The notes beneath the pieces are model-generated. The model searched no databases. It was not told the DNA's origin and saw nothing but the letters and a program-made list of their open reading frames with translations. Made by a program: the position numbers and the translations under genes. Of a stretch of 64,000 bases of DNA, positions 33,182 to 42,157 are shown piece by piece (the stretch's first letter is position 1; each line of letters begins with the position of its first letter). This DNA comes from Polyangiaceae bacterium (GTDB lineage Bacteria > Myxococcota_A > Polyangia > Polyangiales > Polyangiaceae): positions 1-64,000 of the forward strand of contig JAHBVX010000002.1 in the NCBI GenBank assembly GCA_019637295.1. Direction: 5' to 3'.

Positions 33182-34432
33182 ATGCGGCCTGGCTCGGTTC
33201 GTTCGGTGGCGATCGCGCTCATCGCGGGCGCGAGCGTGGCGACCCCCGCCGCGGCTGCGGAGACGGACGTGGCCGCCGCCCCGCTCCGCGAGATCGCCCT
33301 CGCACACACGTTGAACGTGGCGTTGGTGGTGGAGCGTCCCAACGGGATCGACGATGTGCTCGCGTCGATCCAGGCCGTCGGCGGGAAGGTGCGCACCCGC
33401 GCAGACTCCCGCCTCGGCGCGGTGCTGCCTCACGCGCAACGTGACGCGCTGCTCGGCCGGCTGCGCCGGCTGGGCGCCGTGCAGAGCTTCCGCGTGACCG
33501 TCGAGGACCTCAGCGAGAGCATCGCGACGGCGGAGGCGCAATTGCGCGCGGATCGCGAGAGCGTGGCACGCATCGAACGCATCGGGCAGCGCGGGGGCTC
33601 GGTGCCCGAGCAGCTAGAAACCAGCCGCGAGCTGGCGGAGGCGCAGTCGGCCGTTGCGCGCCGCGAGCTGAGCTTGGCGGAGCTGCGCGCTCGAAGCGAG
33701 GGCTTGAACGTCGAGCTGGCGCTCACCCTCCCGCAGGCCGAGTCCTTCGCTCCAGCACGGCTGCCGTTCCCCTGGCTCGCCGAGCTCGGTCTGGACTCGC
33801 TCCGGTTCCCGACGACCCGCACGGAGCCGGGGCTGCGAGTGGATGACTACTTCGATGGCGAGCTGCGGCTCGCGGGCGCGCGCGCCGCCGATGCGGACGC
33901 CTTCGGTGGCAGCTCGACCTTCGTGAGCGGCGCGATCGACATGCGTTGGCTCACCAACGCCGAGCCCTTCGGCTTCGCCGGGAACCTGCTGGTCGAGCTC
34001 GGCGGAGGCGGAGGGTTCCTGTATCACTCGCGGCTCTTGCTGGGCTCCGGGGTCCCGCTCGGGAGTCGCGTGATCGTCTCCCTCGCGGCCGGGCCCGGGG
34101 TGGGCGGAGTGACCGGCGGGGTCGTCCCGGCGGGGCTGCTCGTGCCCGTCGAGCTGTGGACCCACCTCGACCTGGGGTGGCTCCACGCCTCCGCGTTCGC
34201 CAGCGAGAGCTGGGTGCTGGCCGCGCAGGCGCGAGACCAGGGCGCCGAGCACGCTTTGTTCGGCGATGAGCTCGCCGCCGGGTTGATCCTCGGGGTCGGC
34301 GAGCCGAACGCGAGCACCTACTCTCGGCGCCGGTCGAGCGTCAGGTTCGGCGCCGTCTACCGCGAGAGCCTCGGCACCCACGCCATCGAGCTGCGGCTGG
34401 GCTGGGGCCACGGGGCGCTCAGCCTGCGCTGA
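33182..34432 (+). CDS. DUF4349-like coiled-coil protein with C-terminal beta-barrel-like domain
   Basis: This 416-residue exported protein has signal VAIALIAGASVATPAAAA. Residues 40-200 resemble DUF4349: a small alpha/beta fold (DDVLASIQAVGGKVRTRA), VTVEDLSESIATAEAQL and a coiled coil (SRELAEAQSAVARRELSLAE). The second half is rich in alternating hydrophobic and polar residues with Gly and aromatic girdles (NLLVELGGGGGFLYHSRLLL, GAVYRESLGTHAIELRLGW), suggesting an outer-membrane barrel or barrel-like sheet. The combination is not one I recognise. Confidence 0.7.
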   Translation: MRPGSVRSVAIALIAGASVATPAAAAETDVAAAPLREIALAHTLNVALVVERPNGIDDVLASIQAVGGKVRTRADSRLGAVLPHAQRDALLGRLRRLGAVQSFRVTVEDLSESIATAEAQLRADRESVARIERIGQRGGSVPEQLETSRELAEAQSAVARRELSLAELRARSEGLNVELALTLPQAESFAPARLPFPWLAELGLDSLRFPTTRTEPGLRVDDYFDGELRLAGARAADADAFGGSSTFVSGAIDMRWLTNAEPFGFAGNLLVELGGGGGFLYHSRLLLGSGVPLGSRVIVSLAAGPGVGGVTGGVVPAGLLVPVELWTHLDLGWLHASAFASESWVLAAQARDQGAEHALFGDELAAGLILGVGEPNASTYSRRRSSVRFGAVYRESLGTHAIELRLGWGHGALSLR

Positions 34433-34442
34433 GGCGCTCCGC

Positions 34443-35834
34443 TCAGTCGTCTTCGATGCGTGACCCGCCGCGCAGGTCGTGACGCTGCAGCAATCGATAT
34501 AGATACATACGGTCCATCTTCGCGCGACGAGCTGCCTTGCTGACGTTGCCCGAGGCCCACTCGAGCAGCGCCTTGAGGTAGCCGCGCTCGAACTCCGCCA
34601 CCACGTCCTCCTTCGCGACGCGAAAGGGCACGCTCAGATCCACCCCCGGCGACGGCTGCGCAGCTCCCGCCGTGGGCGGCGGCAGCGACGACTGACGCTG
34701 TGACGCGGGCGCCACCTGGTCGAGCACCACCGTCCGTTCGACGAAGTTGCGCAGCTCCCGTACGTTCCCCGGCCAGTCGTGGGCTCGCATGTCGGCGAGC
34801 ACGTCCGGCGTGAACAGATGCGCCGAGTCCTCGGCGTTCAACGAGCCGAGCATCACGCGGATCAGCAGCTCGAGGTCGTCGAGGCGCTCGCGGAGCGGCG
34901 GCATGCGCACCGTGACCACGCTCAGGCGAAAGAACAGGTCTTCCCGGAAGCGACCACGGTTGACCTCACGCTCCAGACTCCGATTGGTCGCCGCGATCAC
35001 GCGCACGTCGATCTTGCGCGGATCGTTCTCGCCTGTCCTGCGGATCTCGCGCGCCTCGAGGGCTCGCAGCAGCTTGGGCTGCATCTCGAGGGGCATCTCG
35101 CCGACCTCGTCCAGGAAGATGGTCCCGCCGCTCGCGGCCTCGAAAGCGCCGATGCGCAGGCGGTCCGCGCCGGTGAAGGCGCCCTTGGCGTGACCGAACA
35201 GCTCGCTCTCGATCAGGCTCGGAGAGATCGCGCTGCAGTCCACGATCATGAAGGGCCTGCCCGCGCGATGGCCCCGACGCGCGATCTCCGTCGCAGCGAG
35301 CTCCTTGCCCGTGCCGCTCTCTCCTTGCAGGAGCACGGTGGAGTCGCTCTGCGCCACGCGATCGAGCACGCCGAACATGCGGCGCATGGCCATGGACTCG
35401 CCGTGCAGCTCGCCGAAGCTGGACCACGTCACCAGCTCCGCCAGCGCCTCGGAGCCGAGGTCCCGCGCGCACAGCACCGAGTCCCCGAGCGAGATGCGAC
35501 ACGACGGCCGCGGGAGATCGGCGTCCCGCACGCGCACGCCGTCCACCAGCGTGCCGTTGAGGGAGCCGGTGTCGGTCAGCACCCATCCGCTGTCACCGCG
35601 TCGGAGGCTACAATGGAAGCGCGAGACCATCGCGTCGTCGATCACGACGTCGTTGCTCGGGTGCGAGCCGATGCGGATGGTGTCACCCTCGAGCACGACC
35701 GAGCGGTCCTCGGCTCGGCCCGCGACGCGCTCGAGCTGCAGGCCCAGCCGCGGGATGGCGACGGCCCGCGCGAGCTGCCGCACCGTGTGTAGGTGGGCGC
35801 CGCTCAGGGTCGGTCGGTCCTCGGCTTCCGTCAT
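34443..35834 (-). CDS. FHA-domain sigma-54-dependent activator
   Basis: This 463-residue transcription activator has, in order, an FHA domain at about 45-125 ([35 protein letters not shown]), a sigma-54 AAA+ domain at about 145-375 ([34 protein letters not shown]) and a Fis-type helix-turn-helix at the end ([20 protein letters not shown]). FHA domains read phosphothreonine, so this activator is probably controlled by a Ser/Thr kinase and not a histidine kinase, a pattern well known in myxobacteria. It stands alone; the gene at 36043 is divergent. Confidence 0.94.
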   Translation of the reverse strand: MTEAEDRPTLSGAHLHTVRQLARAVAIPRLGLQLERVAGRAEDRSVVLEGDTIRIGSHPSNDVVIDDAMVSRFHCSLRRGDSGWVLTDTGSLNGTLVDGVRVRDADLPRPSCRISLGDSVLCARDLGSEALAELVTWSSFGELHGESMAMRRMFGVLDRVAQSDSTVLLQGESGTGKELAATEIARRGHRAGRPFMIVDCSAISPSLIESELFGHAKGAFTGADRLRIGAFEAASGGTIFLDEVGEMPLEMQPKLLRALEAREIRRTGENDPRKIDVRVIAATNRSLEREVNRGRFREDLFFRLSVVTVRMPPLRERLDDLELLIRVMLGSLNAEDSAHLFTPDVLADMRAHDWPGNVRELRNFVERTVVLDQVAPASQRQSSLPPPTAGAAQPSPGVDLSVPFRVAKEDVVAEFERGYLKALLEWASGNVSKAARRAKMDRMYLYRLLQRHDLRGGSRIEDD

Positions 35835-35983
35835 GCCGCCCAAAGCCTAACCCGGCCGAGGCCGGGGCCACGATCCGAGCCGGAGCGGAGAGGCTGCTGC
35901 TGCCTGTTGCCCTCAGGTTGCTCCCTGCAGGCAGCGGCGCCGAGCCCGCAGGCCGGCGCGGTCGCGGCTTGGATTTCAGTAAT

Positions 35984-35997
35984 TTCAAGCATTTGAA
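35984..35997. promoter_or_regulatory. AT-rich inverted repeat in an intergenic region
   Basis: The 208-base gap between the FHA activator and the gene at 36043 is GC-rich except for an AT-rich patch at about 35969-35997. This contains TTCAA-gcat-TTGAA, a perfect five-base inverted repeat 45 bases before the start at 36043. It could be an operator or part of a promoter. I see no confident sigma-54 site. Confidence 0.3.
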
Positions 35998-36042
35998 CCC
36001 ACCCCGGCGGACTGGAACGGACGTCGCATTGGGTAGGCCTCG

Positions 36043-36975
36043 ATGAAGTCGGTGCTCGCCTCCCTGCTGGCCGTGGTCCTCGGACTCTCGGGCGATCCGG
36101 CGGCCCCAGCGCCTGCGCCGGAGACCCCGGCCGTCGACGAGGTGGTGGCCCTCGCCGAGGTACCGGCGCGTGAGGCCAGCGCCGAGACCGCCGCTGCGCC
36201 CGTGCTCCCCGCCGGACCCGCGCTGCCGTACCGGAAGGTCCTGCGGCCCCATCGACTCGTCCTCGTTCCCGGGGACTGCGCGACGGCCGCGGGTCCGCTC
36301 GACGTGATGATCCATTTCCACGGCGCGCCGGAGCACGTGGAGGCGGCCCTGGCGCGCTCGGGGCTGCGCGTCGCGCTCGCGATCGTGAACCTGGGCGCGG
36401 GCAGCGGACGCTACGAGAGCGCCTTCACGCAAGACGGGTCCCTTGCGCGCTGGCTCACCGGGATGGAGACCCTCCTGAAGCAAGAGTGTGGTGGCCGAGC
36501 GCGGGGTCGCGTCGCGCTGTCGAGCTGGAGCGCGGGCTACGGCGCCATCTACCGCATCCTGGCCAACGAGCAAGACGCGAAGCTGGTCGACGCGGTGCTG
36601 CTCGCCGATGGGCTGCACGCCGGCTACGAGCCCGGCAGCAGCACCCGCGTCAACGCGCTGCAGATGGCCCCCTTCACCCGCTTCGCCGAGCGGGCCGCTC
36701 GCGGCGACGCGATCATGGCGCTCACCCACACCAACATCCGGCCCCCGCGCTACGCGAGCTCCGCCGCCACCGCCGACCACCTGCTCGCCGCCACGGGAAC
36801 GGCCCGCACGGTCGAGCAGAGCGCAGGACCCCGCACGATGCGGCTCGAGAGTCGCGCGGACGCGGAGGGCCTGCACGTGCGCGGCTTCGCCGGAACCGGC
36901 CCCGACGAGCACTGCGACCACCTGTACGCGCTCGACGCGCTGACCTGGCAGTTCTTGGGTGCGGACTGGCGCTGA
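36043..36975 (+). CDS. Exported alpha/beta-hydrolase-like protein
   Basis: This 310-residue protein starts with a signal peptide (KSVLASLLAVVLGLSG) and an Ala/Pro/Glu linker. The fold signs are PLDVMIHFHGAPEHVEAAL, RVALSSWSAGYGAIYRIL (a nucleophile elbow with SxSxG in place of GxSxG), AVLLADGLHAGYEPG, and a late HCDHLYALDAL that may supply the catalytic His. It resembles secreted esterase-like proteins. The substrate is unknown. It precedes the PFK-2/FBPase-2 gene by 56 bases in the same direction. Confidence 0.75.
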   Translation: MKSVLASLLAVVLGLSGDPAAPAPAPETPAVDEVVALAEVPAREASAETAAAPVLPAGPALPYRKVLRPHRLVLVPGDCATAAGPLDVMIHFHGAPEHVEAALARSGLRVALAIVNLGAGSGRYESAFTQDGSLARWLTGMETLLKQECGGRARGRVALSSWSAGYGAIYRILANEQDAKLVDAVLLADGLHAGYEPGSSTRVNALQMAPFTRFAERAARGDAIMALTHTNIRPPRYASSAATADHLLAATGTARTVEQSAGPRTMRLESRADAEGLHVRGFAGTGPDEHCDHLYALDALTWQFLGADWR

Positions 36976-37031
36976 CGAGAGACGCATGACCGCGAGTTTG
37001 ACGCCGCCGCCTTGCCTGGCGACAAGGGGGC

Positions 37032-38315
37032 GTGATCCTACAAGGGCCGGAGTTCAAGAAGCACGCGCTGGTGCTGGTGGGGTTGCCCGCCCGGGGCAAG
37101 ACCTTCGTGGCGCGCAAGATCGCCCGCTACCTGTCCTGGCTCGGCTACCGCACGCGCACGTTCAACGTCGGTGAGTACCGCCGCTCCATCGCCGGCGCGC
37201 GGCAGCCCGCCGCCTTCTTCGATCCGGGCAACGCCGAGCAGCGCGAGCTGCGTGAGCGCATCGCCATGCGCGCACTGGACGACCTCGTCAGCTTCCTGGT
37301 GGATGGCGGCGACGTCGCCATCTACGACGCGACCAACACCGAGCGCAGCCGACGCGCGGCCATCTACGAGCGTTGCCAGGCGCTGGACATCAAGGTCGTG
37401 TTCGTCGAGTCGATCTGCGAGGACGAAGCGGTCGTCGAGGCCAACGTGCGCGAGAACAAGGCGCGCTCCCCGGACTACCAGGGAGTCAGCCCGGACGAGG
37501 CCGTGCGGGACTTCCGCGAGCGCATCGCCTACTACGCCGAGACTTACGAGCCGGTCGACGACGAGGACAAGAGCTACGTCAAGCTGATCGACGTCGGCCG
37601 CAAGGTGGTCGTCAATCGCATGCAGGGGTACCTGGGTGCGCGGCTCATGTTCTTCTTGATGAACGTCCACCCGGCGCGCCGCAAGATCTGGCTCACGCGC
37701 CACGGTGAGAGCCGCTTCAACCCCGAGCGACGGATTGGCGGTGATCCGGAGCTGACCGAACGTGGGCGCGAGTACAGCGAGAGCCTCGCCGCCTTCTTCG
37801 GCTCCCGCGCGCCCGAGCACATGGTGATTTGGACCAGCACGCTGAGGCGCGCGCTGCAGACGGCAGAGCCCCTCGGCCCATCCGCCGTCGCCCGCCGCAA
37901 TCTCGACGAGATCGACGCCGGCATCTGCGACAGCCTGAGCTACGAGGAGATCCACGAGCGCCTACCGGAGGAGTTTCGCGCTCGCTCGCTGGACAAGTTC
38001 CGCTATCGCTACCCGCGCGGCGAGTCGTACATCGACGTCATCAACCGGCTCGAGCCGGTGATCGTGGATCTGGAGCGACAGCGCAGCCCCGTGTTGGTCG
38101 TCTCTCACAACGCGGTCATCCGCGCCCTGTACGCCTACCTGATGGGCCGCCCGCAAGAGGAGACGCCGCACGTACCGGTGCCGCTTCACACGGTCATCGA
38201 GCTGACCCCGACGGCCTACGGCTACGAGGAGCGGCGCTACGAGCTCGACCCCCAGCTCGACAGCGAGTACGCGCTCTCGCGCTCCGTCGGGCCCCCGCCC
38301 GTCAGGCGCTCGTGA
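37032..38315 (+). CDS. 6-phosphofructo-2-kinase/fructose-2,6-bisphosphatase (eukaryote-type bifunctional enzyme)
   Basis: This 427-residue protein makes and degrades fructose 2,6-bisphosphate in eukaryotes. The kinase half (about 1-215) has the P-loop LVGLPARGKTFVARK (17-24), FNVGEYRR, IYDATNTERSRR, VVFVESICED, ARSPDYQGVSPDEAV and YVKLIDVGRKVVVNR. The bisphosphatase half (about 218-400) has LTRHGESRFN with the catalytic His at 224, RIGGDPELTERG, NLDEIDAGICDSLSYEEI, FRYRYPRGESYIDVINRLEP, VVSHNAVIRALYAYLM with the second His, and LHTVIELTPTAYG. Both active sites look complete. There is no obvious regulatory N-terminal extension. It starts at GTG 37032 after a purine-rich stretch. The bacterial role is unknown. 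Confidence 0.93.
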   Translation: MILQGPEFKKHALVLVGLPARGKTFVARKIARYLSWLGYRTRTFNVGEYRRSIAGARQPAAFFDPGNAEQRELRERIAMRALDDLVSFLVDGGDVAIYDATNTERSRRAAIYERCQALDIKVVFVESICEDEAVVEANVRENKARSPDYQGVSPDEAVRDFRERIAYYAETYEPVDDEDKSYVKLIDVGRKVVVNRMQGYLGARLMFFLMNVHPARRKIWLTRHGESRFNPERRIGGDPELTERGREYSESLAAFFGSRAPEHMVIWTSTLRRALQTAEPLGPSAVARRNLDEIDAGICDSLSYEEIHERLPEEFRARSLDKFRYRYPRGESYIDVINRLEPVIVDLERQRSPVLVVSHNAVIRALYAYLMGRPQEETPHVPVPLHTVIELTPTAYGYEERRYELDPQLDSEYALSRSVGPPPVRRS

Positions 38316-38319
38316 AGCG

Positions 38320-39546
38320 CTAGTACCACACCGCGCCGATCGACGCGGTCGTCATCCAGTACAGATCGTCGCTGACTCGGGGCAGCACCAGGACAGCGAG
38401 GCGGAGCTGCGAGTTGGCCTGCGCGGTGGTGTCGAGCTTGATGATGTCGAGGCTCAGCTCGAAGCCGCCGTAGTTGAAATCGCCCTGGATCTCGTCCTGG
38501 TTCTTGCCTACCTCGAGCGAGGCGATGACCGCGGGCGAGTAGGCCAGACCGAACGCGAGTCCACGCCACAGCGTGGCGGTGCGATGCTCCCCGAACGCGA
38601 AGTGGACCCCGAGCTGCAGCGGAAAGACGCCGTAGACATAGGCCTTGTTGGCGTACGCGGTGTCCCGGGAGGTGACCTGATTGTTCTCCAGACGGTAGTC
38701 GAAGCCCTTGGGCGGGCGGACGTACAGCCCGGCCAACGTGGCCCCGACTCCGACCCGGAACGCAGCGAAGGACGAGCTGCCAGCCGCCGGCTCGGGCAGG
38801 GGCAACATCATCATGGACAGCTGCACGCCGAGCCCAGCGCCTACCCCGAAGGTGTCGGCTCTGGACACCTCCAGCTGCGACGTCACCGGGTTGGTGTCAG
38901 CGAAGCCCGCGCCGGGAACGTACAGCCCGACGAGCGCCGCCTGCACGCCGTAGCTGAAGCGGGGACCACCACGCTCCTGCCACGCGGAACCGCTCCCGGC
39001 GATGTCCGGGGCGGCGCGGCCGGCCGGCTCGGCGCCGGTGAGCACGCCCACCTGCATGGGCTCGCCCGCGGGCTGCTTGGGCGCCGGCGCAGCGGGCTTG
39101 GGGCCGCCGAGCGCATCGAGCAGCTCGCGCGCCGCACCCGCAGCAGCGTCGGCGCTGGCGACGTCGCGGGAGGTGACGCCGGACGAGGTCACGAGCAGCA
39201 CCCGAACCCCCGCGCTGGTGCGCACGATGCGCACGAGCGCGCGCGCCCCGAGCGCGGCGCGGAGCTTCTCGAGTCGCTCGGGCTCGGAGCTGACCACGCC
39301 TGCGTCGAGCGCCCCGGACTCGGTGGCCTTGCCGGTCACGTCCGCCTTCGTGTCGGGCTCGAGCCCGCGCTTGCGGCCGTGCTCGTAGACGCTCGCGCGC
39401 ACGCGGGCGTTCTCGGTCTCGTCCTGCTCTGCGTCCGCCACGACGACGATGTTCGAGTCCGCTCCGGCCGCGCGGGCCGCGCCGCCCCCGAGCATGGCGA
39501 CGATCACCGCGCCGAGCAGGCAAATCCGGGGCATCCGTACTGACAT
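38320..39546 (-). CDS. Predicted outer-membrane protein
   Basis: This 408-residue protein has a signal peptide (ICLLGAVIVAMLGGGAARA). A periplasmic alpha/beta region follows (ENARVRASVYEHGRKRG, LRAALGARALVRIVRTSA) and then, from about residue 190, beta-strand-like segments (FSYGVQAALVGLYVPGAGF, FRVGVGATLAGLYVRP, VFPLQLGVHFAFGE, LAFGLAYSPAVIASLEVGK). The C-terminus (TTASIGAVWY) ends in aromatics as outer-membrane barrels do. Function is unknown. The start may instead be 39555; ATG 39546 has AGG just upstream. It is convergent to the PFK-2/FBPase-2 gene, with four bases between the stops. Confidence 0.72.
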   Translation of the reverse strand: MSVRMPRICLLGAVIVAMLGGGAARAAGADSNIVVVADAEQDETENARVRASVYEHGRKRGLEPDTKADVTGKATESGALDAGVVSSEPERLEKLRAALGARALVRIVRTSAGVRVLLVTSSGVTSRDVASADAAAGAARELLDALGGPKPAAPAPKQPAGEPMQVGVLTGAEPAGRAAPDIAGSGSAWQERGGPRFSYGVQAALVGLYVPGAGFADTNPVTSQLEVSRADTFGVGAGLGVQLSMMMLPLPEPAAGSSSFAAFRVGVGATLAGLYVRPPKGFDYRLENNQVTSRDTAYANKAYVYGVFPLQLGVHFAFGEHRTATLWRGLAFGLAYSPAVIASLEVGKNQDEIQGDFNYGGFELSLDIIKLDTTAQANSQLRLAVLVLPRVSDDLYWMTTASIGAVWY

Positions 39547-39633
39547 GGACCTCATTTTACCGGACTGGGGCCGGGCGCGTCGTTTTTCCGCGAGGGTGGC
39601 GCCACTGACCTCCGCTATCCTGCCCGGCGAGCC

Positions 39634-41226
39634 ATGCCGCCTTCCTCCGGGCCAAAACCCCGACTGTCGACCATCAGGCCGCCGAGCCCACCGACCGAGC
39701 GCCTAGAGAAGCGCGAGTTCAAGCGCCTGCAGCAAGGCCTGGTCGAGCGCTGGCTGGCGTTGCACGAGATCGAGTCCGTGCCCCGCGACGTGGTCGTCGT
39801 CCCGTCCCTCTCGCTGGACGGCTTTCAGCTCGGCAACATCCCCGGCATCACTCACTACGAAGAGCGCATGCTCTTCACCCTTGGTCTGCTCAGGCATCCG
39901 CGCGCTCGACTCGTGTACGTGACGTCGCAGCCGCTGCATCCCGCGATACTCGACTACTACCTGGCGCTGATCGGCGGCATCCCCACCGCCCACGCTCGAG
40001 AGCGCCTCACGCTGGTGTCCTGCTACGACACCTCGCCGCGTGCGCTCACCGAGAAGGTACTCGAGCGCCCGCGTCTCGTGCAGCGCATCCGTGACGCCAT
40101 CGACCAGAGCCGCGCGCACATGACCGTGTTCACGGTGAGCGACAAAGAGCGGAGCCTCGCCGTCAGACTGGGCATACCGCTGTACGGCGTCGATCCTGAC
40201 CTGCTCTCGCTCGGGACCAAGAGCGGGTCGCGCAAGGTCTTCCGCAAGGTCGGCATCCCGCTGGCCAACGGCGCCGAGGATCTCGCGAGCGAGCGGGAGA
40301 TCGCCGAGGCCGTGGCGAACATCTGGGAAGCGGAGCCCTCCCTGCGTCGCGCGGTGGTCAAGCTCGACCAGGGGTTCTCGGGCGAAGGCAACGCCATCTT
40401 GCCGCTCGGTCGTCGCCTGGCCCGGGTGGCGCCGAGCAAGGCTCCGCACCGCGCCCGCGTGGACGCCGTGCTCGAAGCCCTGCCCGGGATGCGCTTCATG
40501 GCGCCGAACGAGACCTATGTCCGCTTCAAGGCGCAGTTCGAGGACATCGGTGGCGTGGTGGAGGCGTTCCTGGAAGGCGAGGTGAAGCGCAGCCCCAGCG
40601 CCCAGCTCCGCATCAACCCGCGCGGCGAGCTGCAAGCCATGAGCACTCACGACCAGCTGCTCGGCGGCGTCGACGGGCAGACCTACCTGGGCTGCAAATT
40701 CCCCGCCGATTTCGGCTATCGCATGCAGATCCAGAACGACGCGCTGGCCGTGGGCAAGGAGCTGAAGCGACGCGGTTGCGTCGGGCGCATCGCCGTCGAC
40801 TTCGTCACGGTGCAGAATCCAGACGGCTCGTGGAGCCGCTTCGCGATCGAGATCAACCTGAGGATGACCGGCACGACACACCCGATCATGACGCTCAAGC
40901 TGCTGAACGACGGCGACTACGACGCCAAGCTCGGCTTGTACGTCACGCGTCGCGGCGAGCCGCGCTACTACGTCTCCACGGACAACCTGATCAAGCCCCA
41001 CTACCAGGGCCTGCTGCCCGACGACGTGCTCGACATCGCCGCAGTCCACGAGCTGCACTACCAGCCCTGGAAGGAGACCGGGGTGGTGTTCCACCTGCTC
41101 GGCGCGGTAAGCCAGTTCGGCAAGATCGGGCTCACCGCCATCGGCTCGAGCCCGGACGAGGCGGACGCCTTCTACGAGCGCGCCCAGGCCGCCCTGGACG
41201 CAGAGACAGTCGACGAGCAGCCGTGA
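39634..41226 (+). CDS. PGM1-like ATP-grasp peptide ligase
   Basis: This 530-residue protein has a pre-ATP-grasp region (VPRDVVVVPSLSLDGFQLG, THYEERMLFTLGLLRHPRAR), a central ATP-grasp fold (SRKVFRKVGIPLANGAEDL; RRAVVKLDQGFSGEGNA; VEAFLEGEVKRSPSAQLR; metal-binding FAIEINLRMTGTTHP) and a C-terminal module (GLLPDDVLDIAAVHELHYQP, GAVSQFGKIGLTAIGSSPDE). This order is that of the PGM1 family, named for the peptide ligase of pheganomycin biosynthesis, which joins carboxylates to amines at ATP cost. No signal peptide is present. The next gene, a deacylase of the aspartoacylase family, starts in a four-base overlap (GTGA), so the two are made together and probably act on the same or related molecules. 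The substrate cannot be read from sequence. Confidence 0.86.
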   Translation: MPPSSGPKPRLSTIRPPSPPTERLEKREFKRLQQGLVERWLALHEIESVPRDVVVVPSLSLDGFQLGNIPGITHYEERMLFTLGLLRHPRARLVYVTSQPLHPAILDYYLALIGGIPTAHARERLTLVSCYDTSPRALTEKVLERPRLVQRIRDAIDQSRAHMTVFTVSDKERSLAVRLGIPLYGVDPDLLSLGTKSGSRKVFRKVGIPLANGAEDLASEREIAEAVANIWEAEPSLRRAVVKLDQGFSGEGNAILPLGRRLARVAPSKAPHRARVDAVLEALPGMRFMAPNETYVRFKAQFEDIGGVVEAFLEGEVKRSPSAQLRINPRGELQAMSTHDQLLGGVDGQTYLGCKFPADFGYRMQIQNDALAVGKELKRRGCVGRIAVDFVTVQNPDGSWSRFAIEINLRMTGTTHPIMTLKLLNDGDYDAKLGLYVTRRGEPRYYVSTDNLIKPHYQGLLPDDVLDIAAVHELHYQPWKETGVVFHLLGAVSQFGKIGLTAIGSSPDEADAFYERAQAALDAETVDEQP

Positions 41227-42104
41227 TCCGCCCGCACTCGAGCATCCCGCAGGTCTGGGAGATCAGCCCCGATGGCAGCTTCCGCGGCCCCTTCGTGGGC
41301 ATCCTGGGGGCGCTGCACGGCAACGAGATCGCCGGCTTGCGCGCGCTCGAGAGATGTCGGTCCGACGCGGAAGCGTTCGCCCAGCGCATGCGCCAGGGAA
41401 CGCTCGTGCTGATCCACGGCAACCCGCGCGCCACCGCGGAGGGTCGGCGCCACTCGCGCGGCGGCGTCGACATCAACCGGCTGTTCGCCTACCGCTGGGT
41501 CGAGGAGCTCGCCCCGGAGGCCTGGAGCTACGAGCATCACCGGGCCCTCGAGCTGCGACCGCTCATCACGGGCCTCGACGCCATGCTCGATCTGCACTCC
41601 GCAAGCCAACCCACCGTGCCCTTTGCCATCTGCGACGGGCGTCCAGAGGGGATCGCGCTCTCGCGCAAGACCGGCTGCCGTGTGACGCACGGCTGGGACG
41701 GCCCGGGCATGTTGATGCAGGACGTGAGCATCGGCGCGCTGGTGTCGCGAGGCCGCCCGGCCATCTCCGTCGAGTGCGGGCAGCACGACGCTCCAGCGTC
41801 GATCGAGGTGGCGGAGCGCGTCCTCGAGCGCTTCTTGGGGGGGCTCGGGCTCACCGACCACGAGGTGGAGGACTCGACGGGCCCCAGCTTCCGGCTGTTC
41901 GGGCGGGTCGTGAAGCCGACCCTCGACTTTACCTTGGCCCGCGACTTCGCGAGCTTCGATCGCCTCGCCCCGGGCCAGCTGCTCGGCTCCGGAGACGGCG
42001 TCTCCATCCACGCTGACCGCGAGGCGTACCTGCTGCTGCCCACGCCCTCGGCGCAGCGCGGCGACGACATCGTCTACCTCGCTCACGCCGTGCTGCACTC
42101 CTGA
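41223..42104 (+). CDS. Aspartoacylase/succinylglutamate desuccinylase-family zinc hydrolase
   Basis: This 293-residue enzyme has a zinc site typical of the AspA/AstE branch of M14 metallohydrolases: GILGALHGNEIAG (His32, Glu35), VLIHGNPRA, RRHSRGGVDINRLF and MLDLHSAS (His125). A C-terminal beta domain is also present (LAPGQLLGSGDGVSIHADRE). The family removes acyl groups from amino acids or cuts amide bonds of small conjugates. The start GTG 41223 overlaps the stop of the ATP-grasp ligase. A longer frame from 40776 lies inside the ligase gene and is rejected. The ligase/hydrolase pairing suggests opposing steps of making and removing an amide conjugate. Confidence 0.9.
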   Translation: MIRPHSSIPQVWEISPDGSFRGPFVGILGALHGNEIAGLRALERCRSDAEAFAQRMRQGTLVLIHGNPRATAEGRRHSRGGVDINRLFAYRWVEELAPEAWSYEHHRALELRPLITGLDAMLDLHSASQPTVPFAICDGRPEGIALSRKTGCRVTHGWDGPGMLMQDVSIGALVSRGRPAISVECGQHDAPASIEVAERVLERFLGGLGLTDHEVEDSTGPSFRLFGRVVKPTLDFTLARDFASFDRLAPGQLLGSGDGVSIHADREAYLLLPTPSAQRGDDIVYLAHAVLHS

Positions 42105-42157
42105 GCGCGCCCTTCCTTCACGGCCGCCATCGGCGCATGATATCCCGGGTGGATGCC

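Noticed and set aside
32198-33541. Longer MscS frame from 33541
   Set aside because: The added N-terminus is Arg/His-rich without membrane helices and overlaps the divergent gene at 33182.
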